DNA of 64,000 nucleotides, taken from Thalassomonas sp. M1454. Its GTDB lineage: Bacteria > Pseudomonadota > Gammaproteobacteria > Enterobacterales > Alteromonadaceae. The stretch is taken from assembly GCF_007097525.1 (NCBI RefSeq), contig NZ_VKDD01000002.1:434001-498000 (forward strand), in the 5' to 3' direction. The position numbers and the translations under genes are program-made. The notes under the pieces are model-generated. The model did not search any database and was not told the origin of the DNA. It was given only the letters and a program-made list of their open reading frames with translations. Shown here in pieces: positions 1-9,737 of the stretch (position 1 is the stretch's first letter; every line of letters begins with the position of its first letter).

Positions 1-3000
1 ATGTGCCATTAATTAAAAACAAAGTGCAGCGTGTTTGCGATAACTCTGGATACGCTAATGGCTCACATGCTTATAAAACTCTGATTAATATTTTAGAAAC
101 GTTCCCACGTGATGAAATATTACAATCAACTGATGAAGAGTTAGTTGAAACGGTTAAGGGCGTTTTGCAAATGCAAGAACGCGATGTAACAGGGTTATTT
201 GTTCGCCGCGACGCATTTAATCGTTTCTTCTCGTGCATGGTGTACGTGCCAAGAGACAGATACAACACGCAATTACGTATCGATACGCAAGAAGTATTAC
301 AACAAGCGTTTGGCAGCACTGAAGAGGTTGAATTTAATACCTTCTTCTCTGAGTCTGTACAAGCACGTACTCATTACATAGTTCGAGTTAACTCAACCAA
401 AGCAGATATTGATGTGAAAGAAATTGAACATAACTTAAACCAAGCTGCGCGCAGCTGGGATGACAAATTCGCCGACGCCTTAAAAGTTAATAAAGGTGAA
501 GTATTAGGTAAAGCGTTAAGTCAAAAATACGCAAGCTGGCCACAATCTTATAAAGATGAGGTATTACCTGGTACTGCAATTGTTGATGTTGAAAAACTTG
601 AAAAAATCACTGCACAAAACCCATTAGAGATGTTATTTTATCAGCCGCTTGAAGAAAAATCTGACAGCCGTTTTGTAAAACTAAAACTTTTCCACAAAGG
701 TGAGCCTCTACATTTATCTGATGTATTACCTATGTTAGAAAACTTTGGTTTACGTGTTATTGGCGAAAGTCCATACATGGTACGTGATGCCGATGGCCAG
801 ATGAACTGGATCTTAGACTTCTCAATGTTATTAACCAGCAACAAAGCATTTAACTTAGAGTTAGTTCAAAACTTATTCCAAGATGCTTTTGCACGAGTTT
901 GGCATGGCGATTTAGAAGACGATGGCTTTAACCGTTTAATTATTGGCGCTGACCTTGGTGGTCGCGAAGTATCTATTCTTAGAGCATACGCTAAATACCA
1001 GCAACAGATCGGTAGTACCTTCTCACAAAGTTACATTGAATCAACGTTTACTAGTTACCCTAACTTTGCAGAGTTATTAATTGAGTTATTTGAGCTTAAA
1101 TTTAAGCCTGGCTCAAAAAATAATGCCAAAGCAATTGCTAAAATCACCGATACTATCGAGCATTCTTTAGATAACGTATCTAGCCTTGATGACGACAGAA
1201 TCATTCGTCGCTACGTTGAGCTGATCAATGCAACAGTTCGAACAAACTACTTCCAAAAGAACGAGCAAGGTAATGATAAGTCTTACATCTCATTTAAGAT
1301 GCTACCTGAGCTTATTACTGAAATGCCGCAGCCGTTGCCTAAGTACGAAATTTTCGTTTACTCTCCGCAACTTGAAGGTGTGCATTTACGTGGTGGTAAA
1401 GTAGCTCGTGGTGGCTTGCGTTGGTCTGATCGCCGTGAAGATTTCCGTACCGAAGTACTTGGTTTAGTTAAAGCACAACAAGTTAAAAATACGGTAATTG
1501 TTCCGGTTGGCGCAAAAGGTGGTTTTTACTGTAAACAACTTCCTGTTGGCGGCTCTCGTAACGACATTTTTGAAGCAGGGCGTGAGTGTTACAAAACCTT
1601 TATTCGCGCGTTATTAGATATTACCGATAACATCGTTGGTGGAGAAGTTGTTCATCCTAAAGATGTAGTTCGTTTAGATGAAGACGATACTTACTTAGTT
1701 GTTGCGGCCGATAAAGGCACGGCAACATTCTCAGATACTGCTAACGGCATTGCCGATGATTACGGTTTCTGGTTAGGTGATGCCTTTGCTTCTGGTGGTA
1801 GTGTTGGTTACGACCACAAGAAAATGGGGATTACAGCGAAAGGTGGTTGGGAGTCAGTTAAACGTCACTTCCGCGAAATTGGCATTAACTGTCAAACTAC
1901 CGACTTTACTTGTGTGGCAGTAGGGGACATGGCTGGTGATGTATTTGGTAACGGTATGTTGTTATCAAAACATATTTGTTTGCAAGTGGCATTCAACCAT
2001 ATGCATATCTTTATTGACCCAACGCCTAACTCTAAAACGAGTTACCCAGAGCGTGAACGATTATTTAACTTACCTGGTTCAAGTTGGGAAGATTACAACA
2101 CCGATTTAATTTCTGAAGGTGGTGGTATTTTCTCTCGTGCAGCGAAATCAATTAAGTTAACGCCGCAAATTAAGAAAATGTTGAACACTAAAAAGGCATC
2201 TATGTCGCCAAATGAATTAATTCAAGCGGCACTTATGATGCAAGTTGATCTATTCTGGAACGGCGGTATTGGTACTTACATTAAAGGCTCAAATGAAAGT
2301 CATTTAGAAGTAGGTGACCGTGCAAACGATGTATTACGTGTTAATGGTAATCAAGTTCAAGCGAAAATTATTGGTGAAGGCGGTAACTTAGGCTGTACCC
2401 AACTTGGCCGTATCGAGTACACCGCTAATGGCGGTCGTATGAATACTGATTTCGTTGATAACGTTGGTGGCGTAGATTGTTCAGATAAAGAAGTAAACAT
2501 CAAAATCTTACTTAACACCTTAGTTGCTGGTGGTGATTTAACCGTTAAGCAACGTAACCAGCTACTGTACGATATGACCGATGAAGTAGAAGAGATTGTA
2601 CTTGATGACTGTTACCGTCAAACGCACTCAATTTCAATTTCAGAGTCACGCGGTGCGGGTAAATTAAAAGAGCAACTACGCTTTATTCACCGTTTAGAAC
2701 GTGAAGGTAAGCTAAATCGTGAATTGGAATTTATTCCAAACGATGAAGAAATTGCCGAGCGTATGGCCAACAACAAAGGCTTAACTCGACCTGAAATCTC
2801 AGTACTTGTTGCTTATGGCAAAATGGTATTAAAAGAAGACTTAGTACTTGATGAAATTACTAACGATAGCTATTTAGGTAAGTTATTAAGCAAAGCGTTC
2901 CCTGTTAAATTGCAAGAATTGTACGCTGAGCAAATGGAGCAACATCCTCTTAAAGCAGAGATCATTGCTACCAGTTTAGCTAATAACCTGTGTAACTACA

Positions 3001-3809
3001 TGGGCGCTAACTTTGTTTATCGCATGCAAGAAGAAACCGGCGCTTCAATTGCTGAAATCGTAAAAAGCTTCGCCATAAGTGCTGAAATATTCGAGTTAGA
3101 GTCAATCTGGACTAGCATTGAAAAGCTTGATAATAAAATTTCTGCACAAGTGCAAACCGGTATGTTGCACGAAATGCGTCGTACTATTCGCCGTGCAACT
3201 CGTTGGTTCTTACGTCATCGCAATAAGTCGTTATCTATTGAGCAATCAATTGATTTCTACCGCCCAGCGTTTAAGGTATTAACCACGAAACTTGATAGCT
3301 TTATTATTAAGCAAGAGTCACGTGCGCTAGAAGATGTAGAAGCTAAGTTACTTGCTGAAAAGGTACCTGCGAAAATTGCTAAACGTATTTCGCAATTATC
3401 AACCTTGTTCTCAACAATGGATATTGCTCAAGTTGCTTGTCAAGATAGCCGCTCAATTGAATTAGTTGCGCAGTTATACTTCTCTGTAGGCGCGAAACTT
3501 GATTTACACTGGTTCTTAGATCAAATCACTAAACAACCAGTGCAAAACCATTGGCAGGCACTGGCACGTGCTTCGTTTAGAGAAGAGCTTGATTGGCAGC
3601 AACGTTCACTTACGTCTGTAATTTTACGAGCTTACCCTGACAGTACTGATTTAGAGCAAATGTTTAATGATTGGAAAGAGCAATGCACTCAACCAATTGA
3701 ACGTTGGCAGCAAATTTTAGCTGACTTTAGAACAACTAAAACTCATGAGTTTGCTAAGTTCTCAGTAGCCTTGCGTGAATTAATGATGTTGTCACATTTT
3801 AATGACTAA
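1..3809 (+). CDS. NAD-specific glutamate dehydrogenase, large type (5' end outside window)
   Basis: The frame is open from the left edge and gives 1,268 residues to TAA, so the N-terminal fifth or so is missing; this family (180-kDa class GDH) is usually near 1,600 residues. The enzyme converts glutamate to 2-oxoglutarate and ammonia with NAD+. Seen: the catalytic-domain signature GLRWSDRREDFRTEVLGL near residue 470, then VPVGAKGGFYCK with a conserved lysine, DLFWNGGIGTYIKGS and IIGEGGNLGCTQLGR of the Rossmann part, and a long helical C-terminal region. A strong hairpin terminator follows. The first codon present (GTG at position 3) is an accident of the window edge, not the real start. Identity is firm. 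Confidence 0.95.
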   Translation, partial: VPLIKNKVQRVCDNSGYANGSHAYKTLINILETFPRDEILQSTDEELVETVKGVLQMQERDVTGLFVRRDAFNRFFSCMVYVPRDRYNTQLRIDTQEVLQQAFGSTEEVEFNTFFSESVQARTHYIVRVNSTKADIDVKEIEHNLNQAARSWDDKFADALKVNKGEVLGKALSQKYASWPQSYKDEVLPGTAIVDVEKLEKITAQNPLEMLFYQPLEEKSDSRFVKLKLFHKGEPLHLSDVLPMLENFGLRVIGESPYMVRDADGQMNWILDFSMLLTSNKAFNLELVQNLFQDAFARVWHGDLEDDGFNRLIIGADLGGREVSILRAYAKYQQQIGSTFSQSYIESTFTSYPNFAELLIELFELKFKPGSKNNAKAIAKITDTIEHSLDNVSSLDDDRIIRRYVELINATVRTNYFQKNEQGNDKSYISFKMLPELITEMPQPLPKYEIFVYSPQLEGVHLRGGKVARGGLRWSDRREDFRTEVLGLVKAQQVKNTVIVPVGAKGGFYCKQLPVGGSRNDIFEAGRECYKTFIRALLDITDNIVGGEVVHPKDVVRLDEDDTYLVVAADKGTATFSDTANGIADDYGFWLGDAFASGGSVGYDHKKMGITAKGGWESVKRHFREIGINCQTTDFTCVAVGDMAGDVFGNGMLLSKHICLQVAFNHMHIFIDPTPNSKTSYPERERLFNLPGSSWEDYNTDLISEGGGIFSRAAKSIKLTPQIKKMLNTKKASMSPNELIQAALMMQVDLFWNGGIGTYIKGSNESHLEVGDRANDVLRVNGNQVQAKIIGEGGNLGCTQLGRIEYTANGGRMNTDFVDNVGGVDCSDKEVNIKILLNTLVAGGDLTVKQRNQLLYDMTDEVEEIVLDDCYRQTHSISISESRGAGKLKEQLRFIHRLEREGKLNRELEFIPNDEEIAERMANNKGLTRPEISVLVAYGKMVLKEDLVLDEITNDSYLGKLLSKAFPVKLQELYAEQMEQHPLKAEIIATSLANNLCNYMGANFVYRMQEETGASIAEIVKSFAISAEIFELESIWTSIEKLDNKISAQVQTGMLHEMRRTIRRATRWFLRHRNKSLSIEQSIDFYRPAFKVLTTKLDSFIIKQESRALEDVEAKLLAEKVPAKIAKRISQLSTLFSTMDIAQVACQDSRSIELVAQLYFSVGAKLDLHWFLDQITKQPVQNHWQALARASFREELDWQQRSLTSVILRAYPDSTDLEQMFNDWKEQCTQPIERWQQILADFRTTKTHEFAKFSVALRELMMLSHFND

Positions 3810-3898
3810 ATTGTAAATCAAATTAGGTGATTTACGCCGGTTAAATCTACAGCAGTTATTTTTCAGGCAACGCTTATTTTTGTTTTATTTTAATGATA

Positions 3899-3926
3899 AA
3901 CTCCCCGCCATTGGGGAGTTTTTTTT
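3899..3926 (+). terminator. Intrinsic terminator after glutamate dehydrogenase gene
   Basis: An 8-bp perfect stem (AACTCCCC / GGGGAGTT) with a 6-nt loop is followed directly by a run of T. It lies 90 bases after the GDH stop codon and ends that transcript before pyrD. Confidence 0.9.
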
Positions 3927-3967
3927 GCCCGTAACTTTTTAATTCCATTTAAGTAGCCAGGATCAAT

Positions 3968-4978
3968 ATGCTTTATTCAATTGCTCGTAACCTTTTATTC
4001 AAACTAAGTGCTGAACAAGCACATGATATTACAATCAACATGCTAAAACTTCCTGCATCTGTTGCAATAAAAGGCTTGTATGGTTCACAAGTTAAAGACA
4101 AGCCAGTTGAAGTAATGGGCATAACCTTTCCAAACCCAGTTGGTTTAGCTGCCGGTTTAGATAAAAATGGTGAATGTATCAATGGTTTTTCAGCAATGGG
4201 CTTTGGCTTTGTTGAAGTTGGCACGGTTACGCCTCGTCCGCAACCGGGCAACCCAAAACCACGAATCTTCCGTTTGCCACAAGCAGAAGCAATAATTAAC
4301 CGTATGGGTTTTAATAACCACGGTGTTGATTATTTAGTAAACCAAGTTAAAAAAGCTAAATTCAAAGGCGTACTTGGTATTAACATTGGTAAGAACAAAG
4401 ACACCTCTGAAGAAAATGCTAAAGATGATTACACTCACTGTATGCGTAAAGTTTATGAACACGCTTCTTACATTGCGGTAAACATTTCATCGCCAAACAC
4501 TCCCGGTTTACGTGCGCTTCAATACGGTGACGCACTAAACGAGCTTTTAAGTGCATTAAAGGCAGAGCAAAAGGCATTAGCTGAAAAACACGGTAAATAC
4601 GTACCATTAGCAGTTAAAATCGCTCCAGATTCAACTGAAGAAGAAATTAATGGTATCGCTCAATGTTTATTAGACAATGAAATTGATGCGGTAATCGCGA
4701 CTAATACTACGTTAAGCCGCGAAGGCGTTGAAAGTTTAGATCACGGCGCTGAAATGGGCGGTTTAAGTGGCTTACCAGTACAAGATAAAAGCACCGCGGT
4801 GATTAAATTATTATCAGCAGCGCTACAAGGTAAAATGCCTATTATCGGTGTTGGGGGTATCAACAGTGCAGAATCAGCTAAAGAAAAGCTAGATGCAGGC
4901 GCTAGCTTAGTACAAGTTTACACCGGCTTTATTTACGAAGGCCCTAAACTAATTAAAAATATCGTCGATAGCATCTAA
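3968..4978 (+). CDS. pyrD: Dihydroorotate dehydrogenase (quinone), class 2
   Basis: Oxidises dihydroorotate to orotate in pyrimidine synthesis and passes electrons to the quinone pool, at the inner face of the cytoplasmic membrane. The 336-residue length matches class 2 enzymes. The N-terminal helix region (residues 1-40) is the membrane-associating part. Then come [11 protein letters not shown] (FMN site), [20 protein letters not shown] with the catalytic serine typical of class 2, KIAPD, TNTT and IIGVGGI near the C-terminus. An AGGA ribosome site sits 6 nt before the ATG. It is a single-gene unit between the GDH terminator and a short palindrome. Confidence 0.97.
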   Translation: MLYSIARNLLFKLSAEQAHDITINMLKLPASVAIKGLYGSQVKDKPVEVMGITFPNPVGLAAGLDKNGECINGFSAMGFGFVEVGTVTPRPQPGNPKPRIFRLPQAEAIINRMGFNNHGVDYLVNQVKKAKFKGVLGINIGKNKDTSEENAKDDYTHCMRKVYEHASYIAVNISSPNTPGLRALQYGDALNELLSALKAEQKALAEKHGKYVPLAVKIAPDSTEEEINGIAQCLLDNEIDAVIATNTTLSREGVESLDHGAEMGGLSGLPVQDKSTAVIKLLSAALQGKMPIIGVGGINSAESAKEKLDAGASLVQVYTGFIYEGPKLIKNIVDSI

Positions 4979-4999
4979 TCCTATCAACACAAAATAATT

Positions 5000-5022
5000 A
5001 TCAAGGTGTCAGACACCTTGAT
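5000..5022. repeat. 23-bp REP-like palindrome (copy 1 of 3)
   Basis: A perfect palindrome with 11-bp arms (ATCAAGGTGTC) around one central base, 22 bases after the pyrD stop. Two further copies flank the bamC terminator at 57441 and 57526. Such 'AAGGTGTC' palindromes just downstream of genes look like REP elements. The AT-rich run after it could also help end pyrD transcripts. Confidence 0.75.
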
Positions 5023-5155
5023 ATTTATTTAATCAAAATGACTTATGTCAAACCTGTATGTTTTTTAACCCGTACGGGTGATTTTTCTCCAATAAGTGAG
5101 TTGTTAAATTATTGTTAACTTAATTTAGCGCCAAAGGACTGGATTGGAGGAAACA

Positions 5156-5260
5156 ATGCGAAACATTATCAAAGTAATTATCATTCTTAGTATATCAACT
5201 ACTAGTTTAGGTGTATCTGCTGCCAATATATTTGGACCTGACACTATTACCAACTTATAG
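5156..5260 (+). CDS. Predicted secreted mini-peptide, 34 aa
   Basis: A short frame with a very strong ribosome site (GGATTGGAGG, 5 nt before ATG). The product starts MRNIIKVIIILSISTTSLG and continues VSAANIFGPDTITNL. It reads as a basic N-terminus, a hydrophobic core and a VSA-A signal-peptidase-like cut site, leaving about a dozen residues. A terminator hairpin begins right at the stop codon, so it looks like a complete one-gene transcription unit. I recognise no family. It could be a degraded remnant of a longer exported protein, but the intact ribosome site and terminator argue against simple decay. Confidence 0.5.
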   Translation: MRNIIKVIIILSISTTSLGVSAANIFGPDTITNL

Positions 5261-5301
5261 AAATAAGAGGAGCAGTTAAATTTGAACGGCTCCTCTTATT
5301 T
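5261..5301 (+). terminator. Terminator hairpin after the 34-aa mini-gene
   Basis: A 13-bp perfect inverted repeat (AAATAAGAGGAGC / GCTCCTCTTATTT) with a 15-nt loop. The 3' arm runs into TTATTTTC. It starts immediately after the TAG of the mini-gene. Confidence 0.75.
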
Positions 5302-5393
5302 TCATATTCTGTAATCTTAGTTACAAAGCGGTAACACTTTCAAGCTAGATGCAATCTATACTGCTGCTAAAGTCGAATTTAATTAGCTAGCAC

Positions 5394-5600
5394 ATGTATT
5401 CAAAAAACTTATCAAACACCAATAAATCAACTCAGAACAAGCAAAGCTTCGTGTTGCAATCAATAGCTATACTATTAAAGATTAGTGTAATTGCTATTCC
5501 ATTAGTCGTTAAATCTATACTTGATATCATCAGAACTAAAATTACTGGTAAATCTCAAATCCACCATAAAACCAATATTTATCGTAAACCAAAACATTAA
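5394..5600 (+). CDS. Small hypothetical protein, 68 aa, one hydrophobic segment
   Basis: A 68-residue frame: a polar N-terminus rich in N, S and K, a hydrophobic stretch at about residues 21-45 (VLQSIAILLKISVIAIPLVV), then a basic tail ending KPKH. There is no clear ribosome site before the ATG and I recognise no family. It sits between the mini-gene and a large inverted repeat. It could be a small membrane protein or a chance frame. Confidence 0.3.
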   Translation: MYSKNLSNTNKSTQNKQSFVLQSIAILLKISVIAIPLVVKSILDIIRTKITGKSQIHHKTNIYRKPKH

Positions 5601-5616
5601 GTATAAATCGACCTGT

Positions 5617-5683
5617 TCAAGAAAAATCAAGTTGATCTGACCCTCTTGATTTTTCTTGAATCAAGAGGGTCAGATCAACTTGA
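5617..5683. repeat. Nested, mutually exclusive inverted repeats (REP/attenuator-like)
   Basis: A perfect 25-bp inverted repeat has arms 5627-5651 and 5659-5683 with a 7-nt loop. Overlapping it is a perfect 16-bp inverted repeat with arms 5617-5632 and 5645-5660. The two foldings share sequence and cannot form together. It lies 19 bases downstream of the sulfatase gene's end (minus strand) and just after the 68-aa frame. The GATCTGACCC core resembles REP-type palindromes, and no T-run follows. Confidence 0.7.
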
Positions 5684-5702
5684 ACCGCCCGTTATCTTGC
5701 GT

Positions 5703-7931
5703 TTATTTATTAAAAGACGGATCTGGTGTGCCCTTAAAACAACTTAATACATAAGGGTAAGTGTCGGTAATATAATACCCATACACACCGTTGACTGTCA
5801 TACCATTACATTCATCAAGATCGCCTAAGCCTGCAATATATTCATTGTCATCCCTAAATGTGCCATCGTACTCGCCTCCTGGACTACCGTCGGTTGCAGG
5901 ACGAGAGCCATCAATAATACGATAACTTGATACTGCTTTTCTTATTTCGCCACTGCCATCACTGCTAGCATCAAAGTAGGGGCCAAATATTGGGTAACCA
6001 TCAGCAGCAAAACCAACTACAGGTGAGGCACTGCCGTTATTTTCTGCATGATAAAATGCGTTTGGCGTGCCATGATAATGATAAGTGCCATCTGGCTGTG
6101 AATGAGCATTATGACTGTCTACTCTAAAACCTGCAGACGGTGACATAGGATCAAAACGCCAAGGCTGATTTATATCGTTACAACCAACCTTACCATTACC
6201 AACTCCATAACACCCCGCGGCTAATATATCGACTTTAACGCCATTAAGTAGAATGGCGTTATCCGTTAGCAAACTAAGGGCCGTTATACTATTTGCATGA
6301 GTTGGATTGGTGGTTATTTCAAAGCGATCATTTTGCGCAGAAACATCATTTGGAAATGCCTCATCACCATCATTAAAATCATGATTTGGAATGGCATTGG
6401 TGGTGAAGATGCATTTATCTCCAGCAAGAGTAATAGTTAAATCGCCAGAAAATAGCGCTGAGTTATTAACATCCATTACATTCGAGCTGTAGCTTTCTAC
6501 ATAGGCACTGCAATTATTATTGCGATTGGTAAATATTTGGTTGGTGATATCAATTGCCGATCCTTGCTGCTCGCCACGAATGATGAGCGCTTGCTCGCTT
6601 AATTCAATCACTACTGCGGTATAATCAACCGTTGTTAATAATAAATTAGTCTCTTCGCTCACATCAGTACTTATGTCGTAGAGCTCACGTACACCCGATT
6701 CATATTCGAGTAATTTATAGGTATCATTTCTAATTGACCAACCGCTAATACCATCATAGTCAAACTCAGAATAATTATATGCACGGCCATCGGTATTATC
6801 ATTGCTCAATAGTTGTTTAAAACTTGAACTGTCATAAAGTTTAGCCACTTGACTGCCGGCAAGTTGCGCTATGGTAGTGAATAAATCAGTACTATTAACT
6901 AATGTTTTTTCTCTCTCGCCACCACGCTCAACCCCTTTACCAGATATAACCAAAGGTACACGGATACCTCCTTCATAAAGAGTAAATTTACTGTGGCTTT
7001 GCGCATAAACAGAAGTGTCGATAACTCCTCTAGGAGTACCATTATCACCAATAAATATTATAATGGTGTTGTCATAAACTGTAGAGTGAAATGAATTTAA
7101 TAAACGACCAATTTCACTATCCATCGCTTCAATAGCCGCTAAGTAGTATTCGCGCTTATTATTGTTTATATCATTATCTTCGCCGGTTAAATCTGCTCTA
7201 GAGTGAAGTTCTTCTGGAGGTAAGTGAAATGGAGCGTGGGGTGCTGAGTAGGCAACCCAAGCAAGCCAAGGCGAAGTTTGCTGGCTAGTCCAGTCAATTA
7301 CTAAGTCGGTTATTTTGCTTGTGTGATATTGGTTAACTTCACTGGTTTCACCATTTTGTGTTAATTGCCATTGATAGTAATCGGCCACATTCGATAAATT
7401 GCCAGCGTAATGATCAATGCCACTATCGAAAGGGTGGTTAGGATCTGGGTTACCACCAGCTAAATGCCATTTGCCAAACACCGCCATTTGGTAATTACTG
7501 GTAAGTGGATCTGATTTTAAATATTTAGGTAAGGTTTGTAATGATGTATCAAGGGTTGCCGGAATAAAGCTTACGCCACTGTTAACGCCATGCATGCCTG
7601 TTAAAATACTTGCCCTTGTTGTGGTGCAACCTGGTGTCGCCCAGGCATTATCGAACACAATACCTTGCTCAGCTAAATAATTAAGGTTTGGTGTGTTAGG
7701 TTGGTCGGTTGAATAAGGATATTGAGCAGAGGCATCAAGACCTTGATCGTCAGAGATGATTAATAAAATATTTGGCTGTATTACTTCACCGTCATTGCCA
7801 TCGTCAGCTGTTGTATCATCGCTAACATCGGGCTGAGCAGTAATATTTTCTATTTCAGCCGGTGAGTCGCTACTTGCTCCGCCGCAACTAATTAAAAACA
7901 CTATCGATAATAAACAAACAACCACTTTCAT
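5703..7931 (-). CDS. Lipoprotein sulfatase fused to a C-terminal YHYH domain
   Basis: A 742-residue exported protein. I chose the ATG at 7931 (AAGGTGG ribosome site 6 nt upstream) over a TTG six codons earlier. A lipobox (LISC) predicts lipid anchoring. Residues about 53-450 form a type I sulfatase: NILLIISDDQG with metal-binding Asp residues, the formylglycine-type site CTTTRASILTG near residue 102, HAPFHLPPE, and FIGDNGTPRG. The usual Pro/Ser after Cys is Thr here. From about residue 590 a second domain carries the TYHYH signature, GFAADGYPIFGPY and DECNG, as in the YHYH family. It should act on sulfated glycans or esters outside the cytoplasm. It faces fadL across a 340-bp divergent promoter region. 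Confidence 0.85.
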   Translation of the reverse strand: MKVVVCLLSIVFLISCGGASSDSPAEIENITAQPDVSDDTTADDGNDGEVIQPNILLIISDDQGLDASAQYPYSTDQPNTPNLNYLAEQGIVFDNAWATPGCTTTRASILTGMHGVNSGVSFIPATLDTSLQTLPKYLKSDPLTSNYQMAVFGKWHLAGGNPDPNHPFDSGIDHYAGNLSNVADYYQWQLTQNGETSEVNQYHTSKITDLVIDWTSQQTSPWLAWVAYSAPHAPFHLPPEELHSRADLTGEDNDINNNKREYYLAAIEAMDSEIGRLLNSFHSTVYDNTIIIFIGDNGTPRGVIDTSVYAQSHSKFTLYEGGIRVPLVISGKGVERGGEREKTLVNSTDLFTTIAQLAGSQVAKLYDSSSFKQLLSNDNTDGRAYNYSEFDYDGISGWSIRNDTYKLLEYESGVRELYDISTDVSEETNLLLTTVDYTAVVIELSEQALIIRGEQQGSAIDITNQIFTNRNNNCSAYVESYSSNVMDVNNSALFSGDLTITLAGDKCIFTTNAIPNHDFNDGDEAFPNDVSAQNDRFEITTNPTHANSITALSLLTDNAILLNGVKVDILAAGCYGVGNGKVGCNDINQPWRFDPMSPSAGFRVDSHNAHSQPDGTYHYHGTPNAFYHAENNGSASPVVGFAADGYPIFGPYFDASSDGSGEIRKAVSSYRIIDGSRPATDGSPGGEYDGTFRDDNEYIAGLGDLDECNGMTVNGVYGYYITDTYPYVLSCFKGTPDPSFNK

Positions 7932-8113
7932 AGATACCACCTTTTCCAACCTAATTAAGTTTGTCTATTTAGCTTACGCAAAAAAATAACAAATTAATCA
8001 TTTTAGAAAGTAAATATTATGTAAAGCATTATAGGTGACTGATAAATAATCGGTTGTTAGTTAGATGTTGATATGTAAAGGGAAGGTTTATGGCTTACTT
8101 CCTTAATGTTGAG

Positions 8114-8124
8114 TGGTCTAACCA
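8114..8124. promoter_or_regulatory. Possible FadR operator upstream of fadL
   Basis: TGGTCTAACCA is nearly palindromic and matches the FadR core TGGTCNGACCA with one mismatch. It is about 150 bases before the fadL start, in the 343-base divergent region (7932-8274) shared with the sulfatase gene. FadR represses fadL in enteric bacteria; control here is inferred. I see nothing else definite in this intergenic region. Confidence 0.35.
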
Positions 8125-8274
8125 GAGTCACACCTAGGTTACAAATTGATGCATTATACGGCCTAGTTGTAACTGTTTGTTGTTGGAACTTTGCTAGGAT
8201 CTGCGCAATTAGAACTTTTGTACAACTTACTTGCTAAAAGTAGACAAAAGTAAACCGTTTAATAATGAGAAACT

Positions 8275-9555
8275 ATGCAAAACACTACAACAAAACCATT
8301 AAACAAATCTCTTCTAGTATTATCGTTAACCTTAACTTCTGGCCAAAGCATGGCGGCTGGTTTTCAACTAAACAGTCAATCGGCTACTGGATTGGGGCGT
8401 GCCTTTGCTGGTGATGCGGTTATCGCTGACAATGCTTCAATTATTGCTCGCAACGCTGCTGGCATGGCGTTATTTGACTCATCTGAATTTTCAATGGGAC
8501 TAACAGCAATAGATACTGAAATAAACATTGAAGATATTTACTTTAATTTAGGTGATGATTCAGGCCGTGGTGCAGTTGACGATCAAACGAACTCTTCAAC
8601 AAGTTTTGTACCGAATATCTATTACGTTAAACGTATCGACGATAAATGGGCGATTGGATTTGCTGAGTACACTAGTTTTGGTACTTACCATGAATTTGAA
8701 AATGACTTTGGTAGCGAAATTGCAGGTGCGAGTGTATTTGGCGGCCATACTGAAATTAAAAGTGTTAATTTATCTGCCAGCGTGTCGTATCGAGTGAATG
8801 AGCATTGGAGTGTTGGTGGTGGTATTGACCTAATTGTTGGTCAAGGTATTTTAGAGCGTGATTTAGTGGTTGATACCCAAGTTGGCAGAAGAGATAGACC
8901 GATTTCTGCTGATGTTTCAGTACTTGATGTAGATGCTACTGCTTATGGCTTTGGCTATAACTTAGGTGCTGTTTATGAGGTTAATGATGATCATCGTTTT
9001 GGTTTAGCTTATCGTTATAGTCCTGATCTTGATGCTGATGGCGATATGTCATATTTAGGTGCTAATTTAAACAGCGAAGAGCTAATTTTACCTTTACCAG
9101 ACACCTTAATTTTCTCTGGTTTTCACCAACTAACGACTAAATTTGCAATGCATTACAGTGTGCAATGGACACAATGGAGTGAGTTCGACAAATTAGAAAT
9201 TACAGGTGATTCATTTAGTAAAACCTACAACTGGGAAGATAGCATGCACTATGCACTAGGTGCTACTTACGATATTAACCAAACTTGGACTGTGCGAGGC
9301 GGGGTAATGCTTGATGAAGCGGCGCAGCAAACCACAACAACCATTTCAGTGCCAGATTCTGACCGAGAGTGGTATTCAGCTGGTTTTACTTACCGTACTT
9401 TGGAGCAATCAAGTATCGATTTTGGATTTACCTATGTTAAAGGTGAAGCGCTTGATGCAAGTGAATCATTAGTTACTGGTGCGCCACGTGCTATGACAGC
9501 AACTTCAGAAGCTAACGCGATGATTTATTCAATCCAGTACAGTCGTTCATTTTAA
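8275..9555 (+). CDS. fadL: FadL/OmpP1-family outer membrane long-chain fatty acid transporter
   Basis: A 426-residue outer-membrane beta-barrel that lets long-chain fatty acids or other hydrophobic compounds across the outer membrane. Seen: a signal peptide (hydrophobic run, then GQSMAAG), followed directly by the family's mature start AGFQLNSQSATGLGRAFAG and the hatch-like DNASIIARNAAGMA. Alternating beta strands follow, with a final aromatic residue (YSRSF). Length matches the family. A single-gene unit with a terminator 31 bases after the stop. Substrate cannot be told from sequence; some homologues carry aromatic hydrocarbons. Confidence 0.92.
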   Translation: MQNTTTKPLNKSLLVLSLTLTSGQSMAAGFQLNSQSATGLGRAFAGDAVIADNASIIARNAAGMALFDSSEFSMGLTAIDTEINIEDIYFNLGDDSGRGAVDDQTNSSTSFVPNIYYVKRIDDKWAIGFAEYTSFGTYHEFENDFGSEIAGASVFGGHTEIKSVNLSASVSYRVNEHWSVGGGIDLIVGQGILERDLVVDTQVGRRDRPISADVSVLDVDATAYGFGYNLGAVYEVNDDHRFGLAYRYSPDLDADGDMSYLGANLNSEELILPLPDTLIFSGFHQLTTKFAMHYSVQWTQWSEFDKLEITGDSFSKTYNWEDSMHYALGATYDINQTWTVRGGVMLDEAAQQTTTTISVPDSDREWYSAGFTYRTLEQSSIDFGFTYVKGEALDASESLVTGAPRAMTATSEANAMIYSIQYSRSF

Positions 9556-9586
9556 TTAAACAAATGACTTAATTGATGTATATATG

Positions 9587-9610
9587 AAAGGTGCTTCGGC
9601 ACCTTTTTTT
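9587..9610 (+). terminator. Intrinsic terminator after fadL
   Basis: AAAGGTGC / GCACCTTT stem with a stable TTCG tetraloop and a T-run. Confidence 0.92.
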
Positions 9611-9737
9611 ATGGCTTAGAAAACATAAATCTGCACCTTTATTTACTGGTGTTACAAAGGCGATACACTCGGATACAAATAATTACGTATTATGCCTCTA
9701 GAAAGTAATGATCAAAGAGTTTTAAGAGGACGAAAGT

